From: Microthrixaceae bacterium
GTDB lineage: Bacteria; Actinomycetota; Acidimicrobiia; Acidimicrobiales; Microtrichaceae
Direction of reading: 5' to 3'
DNA length: 64,000 nucleotides
NCBI GenBank assembly: GCA_023958095.1
Contig: JAMLGJ010000001.1
Span: 124,001 to 188,000, forward strand
How positions within the stretch are numbered: the stretch's first letter is position 1; each line of letters opens with the position of its first letter. A program made the position numbers and the translations under genes. The notes beneath the pieces were generated by a model. That model was not told the DNA's origin and did no database searches. It saw nothing but the letters and a program-made list of their open reading frames with translations. Below are positions 57,470 to 64,000 of this stretch, in pieces.

Positions 57470-57487
57470 GCACCAGACACCTGAACA

Positions 57488-57526
57488 CGCGACGGGGGAC
57501 CGGCCATCGGCCGGTCCCCCGTCGCG
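57488..57526. terminator. Strong terminator hairpin between DUF1269 and sulfatase genes
   Basis: Perfect 18-bp inverted repeat (left arm 57488-57505, CGCGACGGGGGACCGGCC) with a 3-nt loop. It lies 18 bp after the DUF1269 stop and also downstream of the converging sulfatase gene, so it may end both transcripts. No T run. Confidence 0.7.
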
Positions 57527-57573
57527 TCCGAGGCAGTGCCGATCCTGCCCGCGAACAGGCGAACAGGCGGTGT

Positions 57574-57627
57574 CGGTTCAGTCCATGCTGTCGATTCAGT
57601 CCATGCTGCCGGTTCAGTCCATGCTCA
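57574..57627. repeat. Three tandem 18-bp repeats spanning the sulfatase stop codon
   Basis: Copies at 57574-57591, 57592-57609 and 57610-57627 share TTCAGTCCATGCT. Copy 3 encodes the last residues of the sulfatase (Ser-Met-Asp) and its stop; each other copy repeats Ser-Met-Asp-stop downstream, in frame. An 8-bp doublet GCGAACAG lies next to it (57551-57566). Confidence 0.9.
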
Positions 57628-59968
57628 GGTAGGCGTTGACCTGGGCCTCGTGGTCGAGGAAGCGGTCGCCGGAGACGTCCACCACGACCTTGTCGATCCG
57701 TCCTCCGGTGAAGTGGAACGGGGACTGGTACTGGGGGGTGACCGCCGAGGCGCTGTCGCGTCCCACACTGATCCCGTCACCGGTGAGACAGAAGTTGCCG
57801 GGTTGGGTCACCAGCGGCGCGGAGCCGACCGCGTCGTCGTCCACGTAGAGCGTGAGGGTGCCCTTGGTGCCCGGCATCGCCGGATCGTCGTTCGGGCCCT
57901 CGGCGGCGAACTCGGCACTGAACACGTGCCTGCCCGTGGTGATCTCCACGTCGGATACGACGTCCTGCAGGATCGTGCCGATCCAGTTGAACGTGTAGCG
58001 CAGCTTGCGGTCCTTCACGTAGAGGCTGTGACCTCCCGGGATCCCTCCGGCTGCCCACAGCACGCCCTCCGCATCGGCGGAGTCGACCTCGAGGCCGGCC
58101 GCGATCGTGTAGGACCGCCCCGGCAGGTGCGGTCCTGCCGACTCCGGAACGTCGGAGCAGTCGGGGTAGAACACGTACTGGTCACGGTCGGGCGACGCGT
58201 GTGGCCGCTCCGCGAGCACCTGTTCCAGCGCGGACCGGTCATCCACGGGGAGCCCGTTGTACAAGCCAGCGTTGTAGAACCAGAGGCCCTTCAACCGCTC
58301 GAGGCGTTCGGGCTCCTGATCCGCGAGGTTCGTCGCCTGGGAGCGATCCACCTCGAGGTTGAACAGCTCCCACTCGTCGTGTTCGAAGCTCCCCCAGCCC
58401 GACAGGGGCGGGTGCACGGTGCTGGCGAGCCATCCCTCGTGGTAGATCGACCGCTGGCCGAGCATCGAATAGAACTGCGTGGCACGCCCTGGTGCCTTCG
58501 GGTCGGTGAGCGCGGAAGCGAAGCTCTCTCCCTCGATCGGGTTCTGGGTGTACCCCTTGAGAACCTCGGGTGGCTCGATGCCGAGCAGTTCGTAGAGGGT
58601 CGGTACGACGTCGACAGCGTGTACGTACTGCTGTCGGGGCTCGGACTGCGCGTCGATCTGCGCCGGCCACGACACGATGCACATGTCCGACACACCGCCC
58701 TCGGCGCCTGCCCAGCGCTTCCAGTAGGGGAAGGGAGTGTCGAAGGCCCACGCCCAACCGGTGTTGTAGTGGTTGTTCGACGCGGGGGTGCCGAGCTCGT
58801 CGATGTGGGCCAGCGTGAGCTCGGTGGTGTCGGGCACGCCGTTGAAGAACCGCCACTCGTTGAACGACCCGTTGGGACCGCCCTCGCCGCTGGCCCCGTT
58901 GTCCGAGATGACCACGATGATCGTGTTGTCGAGCTCACCGGATGCCTCGAGGTAGTCGAGCACCTGGCCGATCCGGTCGTCGTGGTAGGAGATGTAGCCG
59001 GCGAAGACCTCGGCCATCCTCGTGAACAGGCGCTTCTCGTCGTCGGTGAGGGTGTCCCACGGACGAACGGTGTCGAGCATCGGCCAGGGCTGCCCGTCGG
59101 GACCGGTGCGCTCCGGTTCTCCGTGGGGGTTGATGCCCGAGAGGACGGTTCCCTCCGGCAGCAGGCCGAGTTCGATCTGGCGTTCGAGGATGCCCTCGCG
59201 GATCGCCTCGTAGCCCTCGTCGAAGACACCCTTGTACTTGTCGGCCCACTCGAGCGGGACCAGGTGCGGCGCGTGGCCCGCCTGGGGCGCCAGGTACATG
59301 AAGAAGGGCTTGTCGGGGTCGATCACCTTGGCGTCCTGGATGAACGAAACGGCCTTCTCTGCGAGGTCGTCGGCGAGGTGGTAGCCGTCCTCGGGGCGCC
59401 CCGGTGGTTCGATCGGATGGTTGTCGTGTACCAGGTCGGGGTAGTAGCAGTTCGTCTCGCCGCCCAGGAACCCGTAGAAGCGTTCGAAGCCGCGGCCAAG
59501 CGGCCACCGGCCCTTGAACGCGGCGAGGTTGCACTCCTCACCGGGGGTCAGGTGCCACTTGCCGACCGCGTAGGTGTTGTAGCCGTTCTCCTGCAGCACC
59601 TCGGAGATGAACCCGCTCTCGAAGGGGATCCGGGTGGAGATCCCGGGGAACCCCGATGCGAACTCGGCGATGGTCGCCATCCCGTTCGTCGTGGCGTTGC
59701 GGCCCGTCAGCAGCGATGCCCGCGTCGGCGAGCACAGCGCTGTGGTGTGGAAGTTCGCGAACTTCACACCCCGCTTTGCGATCCGGGCCATGTTCGGGCA
59801 CTTCACCGGTCCGCCGAAGCTGTCCATCGTGGCGTAGCCGAGGTCGTCCCAGGCGATCACCAGCACGTTCGGGGCACCCTCGGGCGCCCGGGGCGAAAGG
59901 AACGGCTCCCAATCCGGCTCGGAATCGCGTACATCAAGCGCGATCTTGCCCTTGAACTGCTTGCCCAT
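57614..59968 (-). CDS. Type I arylsulfatase-family sulfatase (Cys-type)
   Basis: Sulfate-ester hydrolase of 784 aa. The formylglycine site is C79-S-P-T-R83 in the motif CSPTRASLLTGR, and metal-binding D41-D42 lie in VIAWDDLGY; VVISDNGASGEGG holds the C-terminal metal site. No signal peptide is visible, so it is probably cytosolic. Residues beyond about 560 form an extra beta-rich domain. Because the modified residue is Cys, the activating enzyme can be FGE or a radical-SAM maturase; a maturase gene is at 63580. GGGAGG lies 9 nt before the ATG. The substrate is unknown; relatives include alkyl and aryl sulfatases. Confidence 0.93.
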   Translation of the reverse strand: MGKQFKGKIALDVRDSEPDWEPFLSPRAPEGAPNVLVIAWDDLGYATMDSFGGPVKCPNMARIAKRGVKFANFHTTALCSPTRASLLTGRNATTNGMATIAEFASGFPGISTRIPFESGFISEVLQENGYNTYAVGKWHLTPGEECNLAAFKGRWPLGRGFERFYGFLGGETNCYYPDLVHDNHPIEPPGRPEDGYHLADDLAEKAVSFIQDAKVIDPDKPFFMYLAPQAGHAPHLVPLEWADKYKGVFDEGYEAIREGILERQIELGLLPEGTVLSGINPHGEPERTGPDGQPWPMLDTVRPWDTLTDDEKRLFTRMAEVFAGYISYHDDRIGQVLDYLEASGELDNTIIVVISDNGASGEGGPNGSFNEWRFFNGVPDTTELTLAHIDELGTPASNNHYNTGWAWAFDTPFPYWKRWAGAEGGVSDMCIVSWPAQIDAQSEPRQQYVHAVDVVPTLYELLGIEPPEVLKGYTQNPIEGESFASALTDPKAPGRATQFYSMLGQRSIYHEGWLASTVHPPLSGWGSFEHDEWELFNLEVDRSQATNLADQEPERLERLKGLWFYNAGLYNGLPVDDRSALEQVLAERPHASPDRDQYVFYPDCSDVPESAGPHLPGRSYTIAAGLEVDSADAEGVLWAAGGIPGGHSLYVKDRKLRYTFNWIGTILQDVVSDVEITTGRHVFSAEFAAEGPNDDPAMPGTKGTLTLYVDDDAVGSAPLVTQPGNFCLTGDGISVGRDSASAVTPQYQSPFHFTGGRIDKVVVDVSGDRFLDHEAQVNAYLSMD

Positions 59969-60003
59969 TCTGGTTGGCCTCCCGGTCAGACGGTCCGGCC
60001 CGG

Positions 60004-60009
60004 AGACTA
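60004..60009 (-). promoter_or_regulatory. -10 element TAGTCT upstream of sulfatase gene
   Basis: TAGTCT on the minus strand lies 35 bp before the ATG at 59968, giving a leader of about 29 nt that carries the GGGAGG ribosome site. Confidence 0.4.
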
Positions 60010-60106
60010 GGCCCGCCCGTGACGGCGCGCATCACACTCCGAGGATGAGTTGGCACCACCGGGCCACAACGCTGCGGGCAGCTCCTGTGGGCCGCGGGAC
60101 CGCTCC

Positions 60107-62734
60107 TCAGAGGAGACCCAGGTCACCGGCTCGTTCGACCGCGCCATCGCGGTTGTCCACACCGAGCTTCCAGTAGATGTGGCGCAGGTGTGACTTGACC
60201 GTGTTGAGCGATATGTAGAGCTCGGCCGCGATCTCCGCATTGGTCAGCCGAGTCGGAAGGTAGGGCAGCAGGTCCTGTTCCCGCTCGGTGAGCGGCTCCA
60301 CGAGATCCGCTGCCGTCCCCGCCACCCGAAGCATCGTCGTGGTCACCTCGAGCACCGACCGGGCGTACCCCCGGCCTGCGGTGCGGTCATCCGAGCGCAG
60401 CAGCGCCACGGCTCCCGGCACTTCCGCGAACACCGAGCGGATCCCCTCGGGTTCTGCCTTTCGGAGCGCAACAGCGAGATCGTCCAGTGCCTCACGGCGC
60501 CGCCCCGTGCCGTCGTGGATGACCGCCGACCGCAGGCTCCGGCCAACGAGGTCCCGGAGGTCGTGGGGATCGGGGTGCCAGTCGCCCAACATGGTCTCCG
60601 CCGTGCTCAGGTCACCCCTGCAGAGTGCCAGGTCCACCTCGAGTGGCCGCAGCGAAGCGCACTCGGGCGCAAGGCCGAGGAGCTCGGATCCGTAATCGAA
60701 GTTCCCACCCAACGCGTCCAGCCGCAACCGGCACGCGACCGTCTCACAGACCACGTAGGGGGGCAGGCTCTCCGGTGCCGCCGAGAACAGCGGGCGGGCC
60801 GGTGCCGCTTCCGGTCCCCGCAGGGCCCAGTCGAGGCGTGCGGCGACCATCCGGTGAAGTGCCTGGTCGACGCTCCATCCGGAGCGTTCCGCGCACACCT
60901 CCGCCTCCCGCAGGTGGTTCACCGCCGCGTCGAGCTCCAGGCGGTCCCAGGCGGTGTACGCGAGCGCCAGGTGCGCGTGCGTGACCGCGTGGTGGTGCTC
61001 CGAGGCGACCTCTGAGGTGACCTCGATCGCCGCCGCCGCGTCCGCCACCGCATGGGTGTGGCGCCCCGCCAGTGAGCGGACCAGAGCGAGGCTCGAGAGC
61101 GCCGAGATCTTCCACAGCGGATACTCCACCCCGGGAAGCGCCAAGGCCCGTTCCAGGCGCTGCGCAGCTCGGTGCAATCGACCCCGGTGGAACTCCGCGA
61201 TGGCTCCCATGTAGGCCACCATGGCCTCGACCGAGTCGGCTCCGCCGATGCCCAGGAAGTCAGGTACCTCCACGCCGGCGGCCCTCGCCTCCTGCAGGCA
61301 CTCGTCGGCATCGGTGCACGCGCGTTCGATCTCGGATGTTGGGAGGTCGTCGAGGCCGACGCATGCATACAGGGCTCCGAGGGCCGCGGCCTGCCCGCTG
61401 GTGAGGTTGGGCGCAGATCTGGCCTGCCTGTAGCCCTCCCTGGCCAAGGTGCTCTGGTGCGCCGCCACCTGTGCCGCCATGCGCTCCACCAGCAGCTCCG
61501 CCGGACGGTCGGCACGCGCCACCGAGTCGAGCCATGCGAGCACACCGGCGGACTCCGAGCGGGCGAAGTACTCGGGACCGTGCCTGCGCGCGAAGCGCAG
61601 CACCGCCTCGTGGTCGTCGAGTGCCACGAGCTGGTCCGCCGCGTCCGAGACGTAGCCGTGTTCCTCGAGCCAGTGCGATGCCCGTCGCCGCAGGTCGCCC
61701 ACCAGCTCCGGGTACTCGACCCCGAGCTGGTAGCGCAACAGCTCGGAGAACAACTGGTGGTAGCGGAGCCGCTTGCCGTGGGCGTCGGCCGGGGTGATGA
61801 ACATGGAACGGCTGCTCAGGTAGTCGAGGGCCTCTGCGGCACCGGCTGCACTGCGGGAGTCCTCCAGTGCTGAGCAGAGCTCCGGTGAGAGCCAGGGGAG
61901 CACCGAGGTGTGAAGCAGGAACTCACGAACAGCGGGCTTGAGGCGGTTGAGCACCTCACCGGTCAGGTACTCCGCTATGAACCGGTCGGTCCCGTCGAAG
62001 CCCGCGAGGAACGCCTCGGGATCGTCCATCGTGTGCATCGACTGGGCGGCCAGCGACAGCCCCACTGCCCATCCGCTGGTCCGTCGGGTCAGGAGCTCGA
62101 CTTCGTCGCGCTCCGGTTCGGCTCCCGTGATCGACGCGATCAACCCGGCGGCTTCGTCGCCGGGGAAGGCCAGGTCGGCCTCGCGCAGCTCCACGAGCCG
62201 CCCCGCGGCACGCAGTCGGTGCAGGCCCACATCGGGCTCCCAGCGCGATGCGATCACCAGGCGCAGGTGCTCGCCCATGTGCCCCAGCGCTTCGGCGGCC
62301 TCGCGCGCGAGGCCCGGGTCGGCACCGAGGGCGTGTGCGTCGTCGAGCACGATGTCGAGCGGCCCGTCGAGCCGGCCCAGCCGCCCCGACAGCTCGGCCA
62401 GGAACGGCGGACCGAGCCCCCCGGGGCCGGGAGCCACCAGCTCGCCAATGTCCGGGTCGAAGTCCGGCACCGTCTCGCCGATCGCCCTGCAGAGCTGCCG
62501 TGCGAAGACGACCGGGTCGGCGCTGCGCGATCCGAGTCGCACGAGCGCCACCGCAGGACCAGGGGTGCTGGGGTGGGACCTCTCGGCGAGCCACTGCTCG
62601 AGGAGCACCGACTTGCCCCACCCGGCCGCCGCTACGACGAGGCCGACACCGCCCGGTGGAATCGAGTCCAGCACATCCACCAGCCTGGGTCTCTGGATGC
62701 GTTGGGGTCTGCTCGGGGACCCGGACGTGTCCAT
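60107..62734 (-). CDS. MalT-like LuxR-family ATP-dependent regulator (LAL)
   Basis: Large transcriptional regulator of 875 aa. An N-terminal STAND ATPase domain shows Walker A as VVAAAGWGKSVLLEQW (about 33-48) and a Walker B-like LDIVLDDAHAL (about 116-126). The middle is a long run of helical repeats of TPR/MalT type. The C-terminus (about 810-875) is a LuxR helix-turn-helix with LTEREQDLLPYL and NAEIAAELYISLNTVKSHLRHIYWKLGV. Such regulators sense a small molecule and activate nearby genes. GAGGAG precedes the ATG at 62734; the open frame to 63439 is shadow of the opposite strand. Its neighbours, the sulfatase downstream and the maturase upstream, are plausible targets. Confidence 0.92.
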   Translation of the reverse strand: MDTSGSPSRPQRIQRPRLVDVLDSIPPGGVGLVVAAAGWGKSVLLEQWLAERSHPSTPGPAVALVRLGSRSADPVVFARQLCRAIGETVPDFDPDIGELVAPGPGGLGPPFLAELSGRLGRLDGPLDIVLDDAHALGADPGLAREAAEALGHMGEHLRLVIASRWEPDVGLHRLRAAGRLVELREADLAFPGDEAAGLIASITGAEPERDEVELLTRRTSGWAVGLSLAAQSMHTMDDPEAFLAGFDGTDRFIAEYLTGEVLNRLKPAVREFLLHTSVLPWLSPELCSALEDSRSAAGAAEALDYLSSRSMFITPADAHGKRLRYHQLFSELLRYQLGVEYPELVGDLRRRASHWLEEHGYVSDAADQLVALDDHEAVLRFARRHGPEYFARSESAGVLAWLDSVARADRPAELLVERMAAQVAAHQSTLAREGYRQARSAPNLTSGQAAALGALYACVGLDDLPTSEIERACTDADECLQEARAAGVEVPDFLGIGGADSVEAMVAYMGAIAEFHRGRLHRAAQRLERALALPGVEYPLWKISALSSLALVRSLAGRHTHAVADAAAAIEVTSEVASEHHHAVTHAHLALAYTAWDRLELDAAVNHLREAEVCAERSGWSVDQALHRMVAARLDWALRGPEAAPARPLFSAAPESLPPYVVCETVACRLRLDALGGNFDYGSELLGLAPECASLRPLEVDLALCRGDLSTAETMLGDWHPDPHDLRDLVGRSLRSAVIHDGTGRRREALDDLAVALRKAEPEGIRSVFAEVPGAVALLRSDDRTAGRGYARSVLEVTTTMLRVAGTAADLVEPLTEREQDLLPYLPTRLTNAEIAAELYISLNTVKSHLRHIYWKLGVDNRDGAVERAGDLGLL

Positions 62735-62798
62735 CTGAAGTCGCTCCTCTGCCCCGGACGTTCGGTCGATCCGGCACCGGTGCAGGGTCGACGCGGGG

Positions 62799-62804
62799 AG
62801 CCTA
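62799..62804 (-). promoter_or_regulatory. -10 candidate TAGGCT for the LuxR-type regulator
   Basis: TAGGCT on the minus strand, 64 bp before the start at 62734; the leader would hold the GAGGAG site. No -35 stands out. Confidence 0.3.
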
Positions 62805-62924
62805 GTTGCATGCTGGAAGGGCGTTCCTGTGCTGCGGATCCGCTCCGCATGAGCCGAGCGGCGAAGCCCTCGGCCGCGGCGGTGTTCACCCGCCGGGGGT
62901 GATCCGCGCGGACCCGGCGGCGCG

Positions 62925-62930
62925 TAACGT
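62925..62930 (+). promoter_or_regulatory. -10 candidate TAACGT for DUF1269 gene
   Basis: TAACGT lies 32 bp before the ATG at 62963; the transcript would have a short leader containing GAAGGGA. Confidence 0.4.
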
Positions 62931-62962
62931 GGGCATGCCCGCAACCCGAAGGGACCATCGAC

Positions 62963-63445
62963 ATGCCTGACCTGATCGCAATCGGATACGACGACACCAC
63001 CACCGCCCTGTCCGCCATGGACGAGGTGCACAACCTGGCATCGGACCTGGTCATCCAGCCCGACGCCGTGGCGGCCATTATCCACGAGTCCAACGGCAAG
63101 TTCCGGACCGTCACCAACCAGCACGAGGTCGGTGCCGGTGCCACCTGGGGCATGTTCTGGGGGTTCCTGTTCGGGATCTTGTTCTTCGTACCGGTGTTCG
63201 GCATGGCCATGGGAGCCGCTTTCGGTGCGTTGGGCGGCAAGCTCGCGAAGGGCGCGATCGACAAAGAGTTCCAGGACCAGGTGCACCAGGCCCTGCAGCC
63301 GGGCACGTCCGCTTTGTTCATGATCGTGGAGCAGATGACCACCGACAAGGCTCTCGACTCGCTGTCCCGCTTCGGCGGCAACGTGATCAAGACCTCCCTC
63401 TCCGACGAGGAGGAGGCCGAGATCCAGAAGCACCTGCACGGCTGA
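62963..63445 (+). CDS. DUF1269 family membrane protein
   Basis: 160-aa protein of the DUF1269 family: the start MPDLIAIGYDDTTTALSAMDEV, the pair of hydrophobic segments (about 56-90, WGMFWGFLFGILFFVPVFGMA and a glycine-rich partner) and GTSALFMIVEQMTTDKALD near the end match closely. GAAGGGACC lies 8 nt before the ATG. It is divergent from the LuxR-type regulator. Membrane role unknown. Confidence 0.88.
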   Translation: MPDLIAIGYDDTTTALSAMDEVHNLASDLVIQPDAVAAIIHESNGKFRTVTNQHEVGAGATWGMFWGFLFGILFFVPVFGMAMGAAFGALGGKLAKGAIDKEFQDQVHQALQPGTSALFMIVEQMTTDKALDSLSRFGGNVIKTSLSDEEEAEIQKHLHG

Positions 63446-63579
63446 GTCCCGTACCGGCGCGCACGCTCGTCCGGCGCCGACCGGTGCAGTCGCACTTGTT
63501 GGCGCCGGAGCGCGTCCGTGTCTCCTCCCTCCCCCTACTGACGGGGCAATGACCGTGCGGGGCGGACAATGATGGTGTC

Positions 63580-64000
63580 GTGACCGATCCGCTCAGCACC
63601 CGCACGCCGGTTCACGTCCTGGCCAAGCCGACCGGGGCGATCTGCAACCTGGACTGCGAGTACTGCTTCTTCCTGTCCAAGGAAGCGCTGTACCCGGGCG
63701 ACCGCTTCCGGATGAGCGACGAGACGCTGCGGAGCTACATCACCCAGCTGTTGGAGGCCCATCCCGACGGTGAGGTCACCATCGCCTGGCAGGGCGGTGA
63801 ACCCACGCTCATGGGTGTGGAGTTCTTCCGCCACGCGGTGGAGCTGGCCGAGGCGCACCGCCGACCCGGCCAGCGCCTCCAGCACACCATCCAGACCAAT
63901 GGCACCCTGTTGACCGACGAGTGGTGCGAGCTGTTCGCCCGCCACGGGTTCCTCGTCGGCATCAGCATCGACGGCCCACCCGAGCTCCACGACCGCTTCC
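63580..64000 (+). CDS. Anaerobic sulfatase-maturating radical SAM enzyme (partial, runs off right edge)
   Basis: Radical SAM enzyme that in its family oxidises the active-site Cys (or Ser) of sulfatases to formylglycine. The first 140 residues are seen. PVHVLAKPTGAICNLDCEYCFF carries the CxxxCxxC cluster motif (Cys at about 19, 23 and 26), followed by VTIAWQGGEPTLMG (the GGEP motif) and QTNGTLLTDEW, all characteristic of anSME. GTG at 63580 gives the canonical start a dozen residues before the core. It lies 3.6 kb from the Cys-type sulfatase at 57614 on the opposite strand. The C-terminal SPASM-like cluster region lies outside the window. Confidence 0.88.
   Translation, partial: MTDPLSTRTPVHVLAKPTGAICNLDCEYCFFLSKEALYPGDRFRMSDETLRSYITQLLEAHPDGEVTIAWQGGEPTLMGVEFFRHAVELAEAHRRPGQRLQHTIQTNGTLLTDEWCELFARHGFLVGISIDGPPELHDRF

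Noticed and set aside
51410-59968. A sulfate-scavenging pathway joining SulP and the sulfatase
   Set aside because: They lie 4.5 kb apart in different operons and on opposite strands, and SulP substrate cannot be read from sequence.
60107-63439. 1,110-aa protein read from the full open frame of the LuxR-type gene
   Set aside because: The part upstream of 62734 is antisense to the DUF1269 gene and has no conserved content; a ribosome site and the conserved N-terminus place the start at 62734.
1-64000. tRNA, rRNA, insertion sequence or prophage
   Set aside because: No cloverleaf, rRNA-like block, transposase, integrase, flanking inverted repeats or phage structural genes were seen on either strand.

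Overview
The window is very GC-rich, densely coded DNA from an actinobacterium. Two wax-ester-synthase/DGAT-type acyltransferases, an F420-type luciferase-like oxidoreductase, two FAS1 (fasciclin) surface proteins, a class F sortase, an alanine dehydrogenase and many metal-dependent amidohydrolase or esterase-type enzymes fit an Acidimicrobiia-like (Actinomycetota) lineage; this assignment is inference, since no rRNA or tRNA lies in the window. About 57 protein genes occupy both strands, mostly as single genes or operons of two to three, and no prophage, insertion sequence or CRISPR array was seen. A striking window-wide feature is a TANNNT (sometimes GANNNT) -10 element placed 6-9 nt upstream of the start codon of about 20 genes, indicating widespread leaderless transcription; it also fixes many start sites.

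Layout. 1-9.3 kb: a CHASE-GGDEF-EAL signalling protein (cut by the left edge), a K+ channel, a YczE-like membrane protein overlapping a FAS1 lipoprotein, a membrane metallophosphoesterase, an acyltransferase-3/SGNH protein and an SGNH lipoprotein. 9.4-13.2 kb: a DUF368 (PopT-like) lipid carrier translocase, then a minus-strand operon of a retropepsin-like zinc protease, a RimK ATP-grasp ligase fused to a TrkA-C/RCK-C domain, and an AstE/AspA-type zinc deacylase. 13.3-15.2 kb: an AbiE-like (type IV toxin-antitoxin) pair preceded by a strong palindrome whose half-site recurs over the antitoxin start codon. 15.2-25.3 kb: alanine dehydrogenase, aldehyde dehydrogenase, two divergent WS/DGAT genes, an alpha/beta hydrolase, an F420-type oxidoreductase, and a DUF1353 plus sphingosine-phosphate-lyase-like PLP enzyme pair.

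25.4-42 kb: an ABC-2 exporter, pterin carbinolamine dehydratase, a thiolase-like protein, an AlbA_2 membrane protein with a carboxylesterase, a PAS-GGDEF cyclase, a haloalkane dehalogenase coupled to an exported protein, DUF308 and DUF4190 membrane proteins, an acetoacetate-decarboxylase-family protein coupled to a beta-propeller lipoprotein, a coupled pair of bacterial PH-domain membrane proteins and a zinc alcohol dehydrogenase. 42-49 kb: a FAS1 protein with a possible LAADG sorting signal followed by a class F sortase, a Tat-exported phosphoesterase, a drug-type MFS exporter, a flavodoxin and an amidohydrolase.

49-57.5 kb is a run of plus-strand envelope genes: a lipoprotein, a membrane protein, a 67-aa protein coupled to a SulP transporter, a DUF6325 protein with a 57-aa basic partner, a large pseudokinase/UPF0104 membrane fusion, and DUF7144 and DUF1269 proteins. 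57.6-64 kb holds a Cys-type sulfatase, a MalT-like LuxR regulator, another DUF1269 protein and, running off the right edge, a radical-SAM anaerobic sulfatase maturase that could activate the sulfatase.
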